Origin: Novosphingobium indicum
GTDB lineage: Bacteria > Pseudomonadota > Alphaproteobacteria > Sphingomonadales > Sphingomonadaceae
Direction: 5' to 3'
DNA length: 64,000 nucleotides
Assembly (NCBI RefSeq): GCF_014645195.1
Contig: NZ_BMLK01000001.1
Span: 281,791-345,790, forward strand
In this document: positions 32,005-40,276 of the stretch, one piece after another
Position numbering within the stretch: the first letter of the stretch is position 1
Layout of the letters: each line of letters begins with the position of its first letter
Made by a program: the position numbers and the translations under genes
Notes under the pieces: generated by a model
Seen by the model: the letters and a program-made list of their open reading frames with translations, nothing else
Database searches by the model: none
Told to the model about the DNA's origin: nothing

Positions 32005-34044
32005 TCAGGCCGCCCCGCTCATGCGCTGCAGCGTGGCCAGGGCGGTGCGCAGCGCCTTTTCGGTTTCTTCCGGATCCGCCTTGCCGGGGGCGTCGAAAAT
32101 GCGTTCTCCGGCACTTTCCGGTTCCGGGGCCGGCTTCGGCTTGGTTGCCGAGGCGGCCGTGGGGCTGGAGAAGGGGCCGGCGTCGCGGGCTTCGTCGCCC
32201 GGGAAGATGACCACCGGCTGGATGTCGCCTTCGTCCTCGGGCTCTTCGATCCGGACGAATTCCTGTTTCGGCTTCTCGCCGCCTTCGATCGGGCGCGATA
32301 GGTTGAGCAGCGAGGAATAGCCCTGCTCGAGGACACTGTCTTCCTCATCCATCTCGTCTTCGTCGTCGAGGTTGGATTCTGCTCCCTTGGGCTGCGCGAA
32401 GGGGGCAGCGGATGGGGCCGGAGCGTCGTTCTTGGCGGCGATCGAAAGACCGATGTGGCGGGGCGGGATATAGCTCTGGAGCGAGTCATCGTCGTCGTCG
32501 AAGTCGTCCAGGCTCACCGGGCGAAGGGCAGCCGGGATGCGCGGCATGGCCGGCTCGGCGGCGGCTTCTTCAGGTTCCGGGTCCTGCGAACCGTCAGAGG
32601 CCGTTTCTTCGGCTTCGACCGGGCTGGCTTCGGCCCGCAGCGATTCGAGGTGAGGGGCGGCAAAGGGCAGCGGGTTGAAGGGCGCCGGCGCTTCGGGTGC
32701 CTCGTGAGCCTCAAGAGCTTCCGTCTCGAAAGCGACCGGGGCGAAGTCTTCACTTCCGTCGGCCGTCTCTTCGGGTTCGGGTGCGACTTCGGTCAGGACG
32801 GGCGCCGGAGTAGCAGCGGCCTGGCGGATCTGCTCGCGGCGCTGGGCCATGGCGAGGCCGAGGCGCTCGAGCAGTTCAACGGGCGAAAGTTCGTCAAGTT
32901 CGGCGGAAACGATGCGCTCGGCGGCAGTGCGCTTCTCTTCCACGGCTGCCGGCGATTCTTCGACTTCCTCGGTTTCGACAGAAGCGCTCGCTTCGTGCAG
33001 TTCGGCAGGTTCGTCTTGCTGTTCCCCGACCTGGAATTCGGCCGGTGAGGCAAAGGCAGCCACTTCATCTTCGGCGTCTGGTTCTTCGACACTGTTCACT
33101 GCTGCGTCCACGTGGGGCAGGAGCGTGAAACCGGGCTCGGGTTTGTCTTCGGACGGGGACTGTGCCTGAGAGGCTGCGAAGGGCGCAGCCTGCTCGACTT
33201 CGTCATGCGCTTCGACGGCTGCGGGGCTGTGGTTGCCGATCCCTCGCGAGAAGTTCTCGAACAGCCCGTTGCTGAGCGGGACGGGAGAACCGTCCGCAGC
33301 GTCATTTTCGGGTGCCTCGAAGGTGGCATTTTTCAGGCTCGAAAGGCTTTCTGCTTCGCCGAACGAATGAGCTGTGGGCGCGTCGAAGCCCTGTTCCGCC
33401 GCCGATGGCGCCGGCATGGCGTCGAACGACACAGGCAGCTGCGCTTCGGGAATGTCGGCGACGAATTCAGCCCCTACGAGAGACGATTCGGCAGCCGCCT
33501 CAACGCGGATGTCCGCGTTTGTAACGTCGGCATCCTCATATCCTTCGAGGTCGAACTCCGCGATATTCAGGATGCGCGAATCGTGACCTGGGAGCGGCGC
33601 GCGCTCGGGGGCATCGTACGTCGCAGACGTGTTGCTTTCGAAGGAAAGCGCGCGGCGGCGCTGCTGGGGCTTGGGCTCCGGCTGCTCCTGCACGGCGGGT
33701 GTGCTTTCTTCCTCCGCAACCGGCGTCGTGCCGCGGCGGCGTTCATGCACTTCGGGTTTTACACGCGTGATCCGCCGTGCCGCAAGCGCACCGATCAGGC
33801 CGCCGATACCGGTCATCGCGAGCGCAATCAGGATGCGCGTGGTCGTTCCGAGCGGCGGGGCAGCCATGGGTATCACGCTGTCGATGCCGAGGCTCACAAC
33901 CGCGCGCTCGATCAGAGCGGGACGGATGGCCATGCTGGCCAGACCGAACAGGGCACCGAACCAGAGGGCGACAATGGCGGGAAAGAGGGGGTGCCGGGTA
34001 ATCGGCTGACTTCCGCCCGACGTGCTACGCTTTTGCTCGGACAC
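32005..34044 (-). CDS. Large acidic, mostly disordered membrane protein of unknown function
   Basis: No function recognised. 679 residues from a GTG. Two N-terminal membrane helices (FPAIVALWFGALFGLASMAI, residues 21-40, and LIALAMTGIGGLIGALAARR, ~72-91) flank a short periplasmic loop. A ~560-residue region rich in Glu, Ala, Pro and Ser follows (runs such as VETEEVEESPAAVEE and DDFDDDDDSLQSYIP), predicted disordered. It ends in a short helix, ETEKALRTALATLQRMSGAA. Embedded islands (LSPVELLERLGLAMAQRREQ) look like binding motifs. Probably an inner-membrane-anchored scaffold. It lies 43 bp from the XrtA-type glycosyltransferase gene on the same strand. Confidence 0.75.
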   Translation of the reverse strand: MSEQKRSTSGGSQPITRHPLFPAIVALWFGALFGLASMAIRPALIERAVVSLGIDSVIPMAAPPLGTTTRILIALAMTGIGGLIGALAARRITRVKPEVHERRRGTTPVAEEESTPAVQEQPEPKPQQRRRALSFESNTSATYDAPERAPLPGHDSRILNIAEFDLEGYEDADVTNADIRVEAAAESSLVGAEFVADIPEAQLPVSFDAMPAPSAAEQGFDAPTAHSFGEAESLSSLKNATFEAPENDAADGSPVPLSNGLFENFSRGIGNHSPAAVEAHDEVEQAAPFAASQAQSPSEDKPEPGFTLLPHVDAAVNSVEEPDAEDEVAAFASPAEFQVGEQQDEPAELHEASASVETEEVEESPAAVEEKRTAAERIVSAELDELSPVELLERLGLAMAQRREQIRQAAATPAPVLTEVAPEPEETADGSEDFAPVAFETEALEAHEAPEAPAPFNPLPFAAPHLESLRAEASPVEAEETASDGSQDPEPEEAAAEPAMPRIPAALRPVSLDDFDDDDDSLQSYIPPRHIGLSIAAKNDAPAPSAAPFAQPKGAESNLDDEDEMDEEDSVLEQGYSSLLNLSRPIEGGEKPKQEFVRIEEPEDEGDIQPVVIFPGDEARDAGPFSSPTAASATKPKPAPEPESAGERIFDAPGKADPEETEKALRTALATLQRMSGAA

Positions 34045-34087
34045 TCTTCTTCATCCCATCTTGAACCGGGAGGCTCCGGCCGCGCGG

Positions 34088-35326
34088 TCAGGCGGCGGCG
34101 GCGCCTCTTGCAGTGGGTACAAGTGACAGCATTTGGTAAACGTCTTGATAACGGGCCACATTCGCCCCCCAATCGTGCCGGTTTTCAACGTGAATGCGTC
34201 CGGCGCGGCGATAGCTGTCCCACTGCGCGCGATTGTCGAGCAGGTCGGCGAGGGCCGCCGCACAAGCGCCGGGATCATCGGGTGTAAAAAGCGTGCCAGT
34301 CAGGCCGTCTTCGATCAGCTCGCGGTGGCCGCCTACATCGCTGGCGGCGACCAGCTTGCCCTGCGCCATGGCTTCGAGCGGCTTCAGCGGGGTGACGAGA
34401 TCGGTCAGCCGGCTGCGCTTGCGCGGATAGGACATGATGTCACTGAGAGCGTAGTAGCGCTCGACCTCGTGATGCGGCACGCGGCCCATGAAGCGGATCG
34501 CCTCCGCAGCCGGAGAGCTTTCTGCCTGGGCGCGCAAGGCACCTTCCATCGGGCCGCCACCGACAAGCAGCAGCCGCGCATCGGGCTGGCGGGCGATCAC
34601 CGCCGGCATGGCTTCGATAAGCACATCGAGGCCTTCGTAGTCGTAGAAGCTGCCGATGAAGCCGATAACCGGGCAGGGCCTTCCGTCGATCTCGAGGCCC
34701 AGATTGCGGGCCAGTTCTGCATCGCGTTCGGTCGGCTTGCCGAACAGCGACAGGTCGACGCCGTTCGGCATGACGGTGATTTTTTCTTCAGGCGTGCCGC
34801 GCGCGACGAGGTCCTGGCGCAGGCCTTCGCAAATGGTGACCACTGCATCGGCTTCGCGCACGACATGGCTCTCCAGCGCGCGGGTCAACCGGTACTTGGC
34901 GGAGCCTTCGCTGCCGGTGCCGTTGCCCACGGCGGCGTCTTCCCAGAATGCGCGGATTTCGTAGACCAGCGGCAGGCCATGCTTGCGGGCGACGCGAAGC
35001 GCTGCCTGGCCGCAGAGTGCAGGCGAGTGCGCATGCAGGATGTCCGGGCGCCAGTCGCGCACCACTTTCTCGATGCCTTGCGCGAAAAGGCCGATCTCGC
35101 GCCATTCGCGCCAGCCGGCCGGTCCGCTTACCGAACCCGTCGAGCGGTGGAACAGCAGACCGTCTGCTTCCTCGGCGGAAGGTCCCTCGGCGGTGTGACG
35201 CAGGCCGGTGACGCCGCGCACGTCGTAGCCCAGCGCCTGCTGCGCTTTCAGGATCGCCCTTGTGCGAAAGGTGTATCCGCTGTGCATCGGCAGCGAGTGG
35301 TCGAGGACATGGAGAATGCGCGTCAT
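34088..35326 (-). CDS. XrtA/PEP-CTERM-system-associated glycosyltransferase
   Basis: A 412-residue GT4-type glycosyltransferase. The N-terminus MTRILHVLDHSLPMHSGYTF and TRAILKAQQALGYDVRGVTG matches the TIGR04063 group found with exosortase A systems. The C-terminal domain shows the nucleotide-sugar region VIGFIGSFYDYEGLDVLIEA, LLLVGGGPMEGAL and the EX7E-type acidic segment PLKPLEAMAQGKLVAASDVG. Cytoplasmic or membrane-peripheral addition of a sugar to an exopolysaccharide or lipid-linked glycan is expected. Divergent from the small ORF and ligase at 35.4 kb. Confidence 0.86.
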   Translation of the reverse strand: MTRILHVLDHSLPMHSGYTFRTRAILKAQQALGYDVRGVTGLRHTAEGPSAEEADGLLFHRSTGSVSGPAGWREWREIGLFAQGIEKVVRDWRPDILHAHSPALCGQAALRVARKHGLPLVYEIRAFWEDAAVGNGTGSEGSAKYRLTRALESHVVREADAVVTICEGLRQDLVARGTPEEKITVMPNGVDLSLFGKPTERDAELARNLGLEIDGRPCPVIGFIGSFYDYEGLDVLIEAMPAVIARQPDARLLLVGGGPMEGALRAQAESSPAAEAIRFMGRVPHHEVERYYALSDIMSYPRKRSRLTDLVTPLKPLEAMAQGKLVAASDVGGHRELIEDGLTGTLFTPDDPGACAAALADLLDNRAQWDSYRRAGRIHVENRHDWGANVARYQDVYQMLSLVPTARGAAAA

Positions 35327-35392
35327 GATTGCGTCTAGGTAGCGTGCAAGGCTTAACGCTGCGTCAACTCTGCGGTGCTATCGCGATCGGCA

Positions 35393-35518
35393 ATGGTCGA
35401 CATGTTTGCCCTCGCCGTCAGCCACGGGCTGCTTGCGCTCGCCGTATGGCGGTTGCTGTGGCGCGGCGATCTCTATGACGAGGCGGAGACCAGGCGGCGG
35501 GACGGGCCCGATGCTTAA
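35393..35518 (+). CDS. Small membrane protein upstream of the XrtA-associated ligase (41 aa)
   Basis: A 41-codon ORF, too short for usual gene callers: begins MVDMFALAVSHGLLALAVWR, with one hydrophobic helix (FALAVSHGLLALAVWRLL) and a charged tail DLYDEAETRRRDGPDA. The stop TAA (35516-35518) overlaps the ligase ATG (35511-35513) by eight bases, which is the arrangement of translationally coupled genes. The helix-plus-acidic-tail design looks protein-like rather than random. No function is known to me; it may assist the ligase in the membrane. A weaker alternative start is ATG 35402. Confidence 0.55.
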   Translation: MVDMFALAVSHGLLALAVWRLLWRGDLYDEAETRRRDGPDA

Positions 35519-36893
35519 TCTGGCTTTCACCGGCTTTTTCGCGGCCCTGCTGCTCGCCGGCTTCAAGCGCCCCTTCGTGTGGCTGCTGCTCTACCTCTAT
35601 GTCGACATCGTCCAGCCGCAGGTCATCACCTGGGGCTTTCTTTCGCATGTGCCGGTATCGCTGATCGCCTTCGCGGCGGCGTTCATGGGTTGGCTGGTCT
35701 TCGACAAGAAAGCGGATTCGCGTTTTACCATGCGGCAGGGGCTGTTGCTGGTGCTCCTGCTCTATTGCGGCTACACGACGATCACGGCGGCCTATCCAGA
35801 GGATGCCCCGGAGAAGTGGGGCTGGGTCTGGAAGGCGCTGCTCTTCGCGATCTTCATGCCGCTGACCTTGCGCACGCGCCTGCGGATAGAGGCAGTAGCG
35901 CTGGTCATGGTGCTGGCCGCCAGCGCGCTCATCATCGATGGCGGTATCAAGACCGTGGGCGGCGGCGGCGGCTACGGGACGCTGCGCATTTTTGTGGACA
36001 GCAACAGCGGCCTGTTCGAAGGCTCGATCATCTCCGCAGTGGCCATATCGATCATTCCGATCGTGGTCTGGCTGTCGAAGCACGGCACCGTCTTCCCGAC
36101 GGACTGGCGTGTGATGACGTTCGCGGCCGCGCTGATCTTTGCCTGCGCGCTCATCCCTGTCGGGACGCAGGCGCGCACCGGGCTCGTCTGTGTGGCGATC
36201 CTGTGCATGCTCTATCTGCGCACGGCCAAGCACCGGTTCCTGATTGCCGGCGGCATGGCGCTGGTCGCGGTCCTTGCCGTGCCGTTCCTGCCGCAGTCGT
36301 TCATGAAGCGCATGAACACGATCGAGAACCACCAGTCGGACCAGTCCGCCAGCACCCGTCTCGCGATGTGGAAGTGGACCTGGGAATATGCCAAACAGCA
36401 TCCGTTCGGCGGCGGCTTCTACGCCTATCAAAGTGCGGTGGTGCACTACGATACCTATGTGGCCAAGACGAGCGGCAGCACGACAGTGGTCGAGGCCACG
36501 CCGGTCGAGGAAAAGGGCCGCGCCTACCATTCGAGCTATTTCGAGATGCTCGGCGAGCAGGGCTATCCCGGACTGGCGCTCTGGTTGGCGCTGCAGTTGA
36601 CCGGCGTTCTCCAGATGGAACTGATCCGCCGCAAATGGAGAGCGCGAACAGGCCCCGACGAGGCCTGGGTGGCGCCGCTCGCCAATGCCCTGCAACTGGC
36701 GCATATCGTCTACATGGTCGGCTCGCTGTTTGTCGGCATCGCCTTCCAGCCTTTCATCCTGATGTTGATCGGTTTGCAGTGCGGCTTCTGGAGCTACATT
36801 AAGCGGATTGACCAGCCCGGCCGCGAGTCGCTGCGCAAGGGCCCGCTGCGCATGCAGGTGAAGGCGGTATGCGACCCCGTTGCTGCCGCCTGA
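35511..36893 (+). CDS. Putative O-glycosylation ligase, exosortase A-associated (O-antigen ligase-like)
   Basis: Polytopic inner-membrane protein of 460 residues from the ATG at 35511, about 10-12 helices (LNLAFTGFFAALLLAGFKRP, PFVWLLLYLYVDIVQPQVIT, MALVAVLAVPFLP). The large periplasmic loop carries ARTGLVCVAI and the STRLAMWKWTWEYAKQHPFG and YHSSYFEMLGEQGYPGLALW segments that mark the Wzy/WaaL superfamily; it matches the TIGR03097 exosortase A-associated type. It probably joins a lipid-linked glycan to an acceptor. An upstream ORF extension to 35406 in this frame is not credible. Confidence 0.86.
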   Translation: MLNLAFTGFFAALLLAGFKRPFVWLLLYLYVDIVQPQVITWGFLSHVPVSLIAFAAAFMGWLVFDKKADSRFTMRQGLLLVLLLYCGYTTITAAYPEDAPEKWGWVWKALLFAIFMPLTLRTRLRIEAVALVMVLAASALIIDGGIKTVGGGGGYGTLRIFVDSNSGLFEGSIISAVAISIIPIVVWLSKHGTVFPTDWRVMTFAAALIFACALIPVGTQARTGLVCVAILCMLYLRTAKHRFLIAGGMALVAVLAVPFLPQSFMKRMNTIENHQSDQSASTRLAMWKWTWEYAKQHPFGGGFYAYQSAVVHYDTYVAKTSGSTTVVEATPVEEKGRAYHSSYFEMLGEQGYPGLALWLALQLTGVLQMELIRRKWRARTGPDEAWVAPLANALQLAHIVYMVGSLFVGIAFQPFILMLIGLQCGFWSYIKRIDQPGRESLRKGPLRMQVKAVCDPVAAA

Positions 36894-36927
36894 TGCGGCA
36901 TGTTTGAACGAAATCGGTTGCCGTTCC

Positions 36928-37081
36928 TTAACCTTTCTCGTTTGCTGCCGTTTTAGGATTTGTCGCCGCGCAGTGGTGTTGCGACGAAGCGTGTCAGAAC
37001 CGGGGGCAAATTCGGAAAATCCGAACTCAGTTCTACATTTACGGCAAATTAACCTTTAACCTTCATTGGTCCTATGGTTAA
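36928..37081 (+). promoter_or_regulatory. ctrA promoter region with CtrA-like TTAACC sites
   Basis: TTAACC occurs at 36928-36933, 37049-37054 and 37056-37061, and its inverse GGTTAA at 37076-37081. The established alphaproteobacterial CtrA box is TTAA-N7-TTAA, also recognised as TTAACCAT half-sites. Here the sites are half-sites, and the tandem pair is seven bases apart, so the match is imperfect. The clustering just upstream of ctrA suggests autoregulation, as in Caulobacter. The region 36894-37147 has no gene. Confidence 0.5.
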
Positions 37082-37147
37082 TTTGCGGCAATTTCCGTTG
37101 CGACAACGTTACCGTCGCGGAATCCAGGGGCAAAAGGGGGTCACCCA

Positions 37148-37843
37148 ATGCGAGTGCTGTTGATCGAGGACGAACCGACCACGGCCCGGGCAATCGAGCT
37201 CATGCTTACGGCCGAAGGCTTCAATGTCTATTCGACGGATCTTGGCGAAGAGGGCCTCGATCTTGGCAAGCTGTACGACTACGACATCATTCTTCTGGAC
37301 CTGAACCTGCCGGACATGCACGGCTACGACGTCCTGAAGAAGCTGCGTGTCGCCAAGGTGCAGACGCCGGTACTGATCCTTTCGGGCATTTCCGAAATGG
37401 ACAGCAAGGTCCGCTCGTTCGGCTTCGGTGCCGACGACTACGTGACCAAGCCGTTTCACCGCGAAGAACTGATTGCCCGTATCCACGCGGTCGTGCGCCG
37501 CTCCAAGGGCCACTCACAGTCGGTCATCCGCACCGGTAAGCTGATCGTCAATCTCGACGCCAAGACGGTCGAGGTCGATGGCGCCCGCGTGCACCTGACC
37601 GGCAAGGAATACGCGATGCTCGAGCTGCTTTCGCTGCGCAAGGGCACGACGCTGACCAAGGAAATGTTCCTCAACCACCTCTACGGCGGCATGGACGAGC
37701 CCGAGCTGAAGATCATCGACGTCTTCATCTGCAAGCTGCGCAAGAAGCTCGCTCACGCTTGCGGTGGTGCCAACTACATCGAAACCGTCTGGGGCCGCGG
37801 CTATGTGCTGCGCGATCCGGACGAGGCTGCAGAAGCAGCCTGA
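37148..37843 (+). CDS. ctrA: Cell-cycle response regulator CtrA
   Basis: Master regulator of cell-cycle, flagellar and other genes in Alphaproteobacteria. 231 residues. The receiver domain has [20 protein letters not shown] with the phospho-acceptor Asp51 ([20 protein letters not shown]) and the switch residues [20 protein letters not shown] and KPFHREEL. A winged-helix OmpR-type domain follows ([55 protein letters not shown]). GGGGG lies eight bases before the ATG. It is preceded by CtrA-like sites, suggesting autoregulation. Confidence 0.96.
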   Translation: MRVLLIEDEPTTARAIELMLTAEGFNVYSTDLGEEGLDLGKLYDYDIILLDLNLPDMHGYDVLKKLRVAKVQTPVLILSGISEMDSKVRSFGFGADDYVTKPFHREELIARIHAVVRRSKGHSQSVIRTGKLIVNLDAKTVEVDGARVHLTGKEYAMLELLSLRKGTTLTKEMFLNHLYGGMDEPELKIIDVFICKLRKKLAHACGGANYIETVWGRGYVLRDPDEAAEAA

Positions 37844-37873
37844 TCCAGGCTCGCTCCCTCGCTGGGGACCGAG

Positions 37874-37900
37874 ACGGCTCGTCCTTCGGGGCGGGCCGTT
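37874..37900 (+). terminator. Likely terminator after ctrA
   Basis: ACGGCTCGTCC pairs with GGGCGGGCCGT around a TTCG tetraloop (two wobble or mismatched positions), followed by TTTGCATTT. It lies 30 bases after the ctrA stop and before trmB. Stem quality is good but the T-run is broken. Confidence 0.55.
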
Positions 37901-37965
37901 TGCATTTGGCGGCACGCCATTTGCGACATTGACCGGGACGGCCTTCGCTGCCACTGCGCCGCGCC

Positions 37966-38682
37966 ATGACCGCATACAAATCCGGTGATCCGACCACGCT
38001 CAACCGCCTTTACGGCCGCGCCAAGGGCAAGCCCCTGCGGGCCGGCCAGCAGGCGCTGGTGGACAATCTCCTGCCGCGCATCGCGGTGCCGGAGGAAGGC
38101 CCCGTCACGGCCGAGCGCCTGTTCGGCCAGCCCTGTCCGCTCCACTTCGAGATCGGCTTCGGCGGCGGCGAGCATATGGCGCAGCGCGCCGACATGCTGC
38201 CCGACCACGGCTTCATCGGTGCCGAGCCTTTCCTGAACGGTGTCGCCCAGGCGCTGATGCATGTGTCGGGCGACAATGGCGCCCACCCGCCGATCGGCAA
38301 TGTGCGCATCCATCATGGCGATGCGCTCGAAGTGCTGGCGCGGATCCCCGATGGTGCGCTCTCGTTCCTCTACCTGCTGCACCCCGATCCCTGGCCCAAG
38401 GCTCGCCATGCCAAGCGGCGGATGATGAACGACGGGCCGGTCGACATGTTCGCGGCCAAGCTGAAGCCCGGCGGCGAGTTCCGTTTCGGTACCGACCACC
38501 CGGTCTATGTGCGCCATGCGCTGATGGTCATGCAGCGCCACACCCACCAGTTCGATTGGCTCTGTGAAAAGCCCGGCGACTTCCAGAAGCGCCCCGGCGG
38601 CTGGCCCGAAACCCGCTATGAAGCCAAGGCGCGGTCGGTCTACGGCCACGAGGTCTGGTACTTCCGGTATCGCCGCAAGTAG
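37966..38682 (+). CDS. trmB: tRNA (guanine-N7-)-methyltransferase
   Basis: SAM-dependent methylation of G46 in tRNA. 238 residues. The Rossmann SAM loop is HFEIGFGGGEHMAQRADMLP, followed by NVRIHHGDALEVLARIPDGA, the family-defining FLYLLHPDPWPKARHAKRRM (normally FPDPW) and GGEFRFGTDHPVYVRHALMV. The start ATG at 37966 gives the expected N-terminal KSGDPTTLNRLYGRAKGK, typical of sphingomonad proteins. It follows ctrA after a probable terminator. Confidence 0.95.
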   Translation: MTAYKSGDPTTLNRLYGRAKGKPLRAGQQALVDNLLPRIAVPEEGPVTAERLFGQPCPLHFEIGFGGGEHMAQRADMLPDHGFIGAEPFLNGVAQALMHVSGDNGAHPPIGNVRIHHGDALEVLARIPDGALSFLYLLHPDPWPKARHAKRRMMNDGPVDMFAAKLKPGGEFRFGTDHPVYVRHALMVMQRHTHQFDWLCEKPGDFQKRPGGWPETRYEAKARSVYGHEVWYFRYRRK

Positions 38683-38864
38683 GCCGCAAACCTACCTCAC
38701 TTCCTGTTTCCGCCGCTTTCCCGCCCGGCCTTCGCCGTGGCGGTCGCATGCGATCACCTGAAACGTTTGATGCGAGTCAATGGCAACAGCCCGCTCCCGG
38801 CCAAGGATGGCGCCACATGATGGCGGGAATCGCCCGCGCTCATCCGGATAAGAGGGAGTTGGAA

Positions 38865-40193
38865 ATGCAAAAAGACGATATGGTGGTGATCAGCACCGAC
38901 GATCACATCTGCGAGCCGCCGACGCTGTTCGACAATCAGCTTTCGGGCGAACTGCTCGCTTCTGCGCCGAAGCTCAAGGTCGATGGCGAGGGCAAGAACT
39001 TCTGGGAATACCAAGGCTACATCCGCCCGTCGGTCGGCCTCAACGCCGTGGTCGGTCGCCCGTTCGAGGAATACGGCATGGAGCCGACCTCGCTCGATCA
39101 GCTGCGTGACGGCTGCTACGACGTGCATGCCCGCATCGACGACATGGACGTGAACGGCATTGCCGCCTCGATGTGCTTCGGCAACTCGATCGGCTTCGAC
39201 GGCCAGACCTTCCACAAGGCGCCCGACAAGAAGCTCGCGCTGCGCCACATGCAGGCATACAACGACTGGCACTACGACGAGTGGTGCATGGCCTATCCGG
39301 GCCGCTTCATTCCGATCGGCATCCTGCCGACCTGGGACCAGCAGGCCACCGTGGACGAGGTGAACCGCCTCGCGAAGAAGGGCTTCAACGTCGTCTCGAT
39401 GAACGAGAACCCGACCGTTCAGGGCCTGCCGTCGATCCACAACGACTACTGGGACCCGGTATTCAAGGCGATCACCGACAACGACATGACGATCGCCTGT
39501 CACATCGGTTCGGGCAACCCGGCGCCGCACGCCTCGATGGAAACGCCGATCGAGGCGTGGATCTCTACAATGCCGATGTCGGTGGCGCAGGGCGTGGCCG
39601 ACTGGCTGCAGCTCGAGGAACTGCACAAGTATCCGAACATGCGCATCATCGTCGCTGAAGGCTCGATCGGCTGGGTGCCCTACCTGATGGAACGCGCCGA
39701 CTTTTCGAACTGGCGCCACAAGGCTTGGACCCGCTCGCGCTTCCAGGACGTGAAGCCCAGCGAACTGATGAAGCGCCACTTCTGCCACTGCTTCCTGTGG
39801 GATCCCTATGGCCTGAAGAACCTCGACGAAGTGGGCGTCGAGAACGTCACCTACGAAGTCGACTATCCGCACTCGGACGCGCTGTGGCCGGATGCCGCAG
39901 AACTGCTGTGGGAGCAGGTGAAGGATCTGTCGGACGAGTACATCGACATGATCACCCACCAGAACGCGATCAAGTGGCTCAAGCACGACTCGCTGTTCGA
40001 GAACTTCAAGCGTGAGGACATCAACGTCGGTGCGCTGCACGCCAAGGCCGCAGCCAAGGGTGTCGACACCGCGCCGAAGTCCTCGGGCGGTTCGGTTCCG
40101 ACCAACGAGACGCGTCCGGTCACCTCGGGCGACGTCATGGAGATGTTCAAGGCCCACGCCGAAAAGCGGGCCAAGGAGCAGGAAATGGCCTGA
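38865..40193 (+). CDS. Amidohydrolase-family metal-dependent hydrolase
   Basis: A 442-residue member of the amidohydrolase_2 TIM-barrel family. The N-terminus carries an unusual metal motif, MVVISTDDHICEPPTLFDNQ (the family usually has D-x-H). Other features are KKGFNVVSMNENPTVQGLPS, AITDNDMTIACHIGSGNPAP, IIVAEGSIGWVPYLMERADF and YEVDYPHSDALWP, which supply the remaining metal ligands. Substrate unknown; the family includes decarboxylases and hydrolases of aromatic or lactone substrates. AGGGAG seven bases upstream supports ATG 38865 over the longer ORF from 38748. It ends 46 bp before a clear terminator. Confidence 0.82.
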   Translation: MQKDDMVVISTDDHICEPPTLFDNQLSGELLASAPKLKVDGEGKNFWEYQGYIRPSVGLNAVVGRPFEEYGMEPTSLDQLRDGCYDVHARIDDMDVNGIAASMCFGNSIGFDGQTFHKAPDKKLALRHMQAYNDWHYDEWCMAYPGRFIPIGILPTWDQQATVDEVNRLAKKGFNVVSMNENPTVQGLPSIHNDYWDPVFKAITDNDMTIACHIGSGNPAPHASMETPIEAWISTMPMSVAQGVADWLQLEELHKYPNMRIIVAEGSIGWVPYLMERADFSNWRHKAWTRSRFQDVKPSELMKRHFCHCFLWDPYGLKNLDEVGVENVTYEVDYPHSDALWPDAAELLWEQVKDLSDEYIDMITHQNAIKWLKHDSLFENFKREDINVGALHAKAAAKGVDTAPKSSGGSVPTNETRPVTSGDVMEMFKAHAEKRAKEQEMA

Positions 40194-40238
40194 CGCGCCG
40201 TAAAACGGTTCCGGTAAGCCATTGCCGGGTTCAGGGAG

Positions 40239-40276
40239 CGCCGTGCGAAGGGATCCGTCCTTCGCGCGGCGTTTTT
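40239..40276 (+). terminator. Rho-independent terminator
   Basis: CGCCGTGCGAAGG pairs with CCTTCGCGCGGCG around a seven-base loop, followed by TTTTT at 40272-40276. Strong stem plus T-run; it ends the amidohydrolase transcript 46 bases after its stop codon. Confidence 0.88.
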
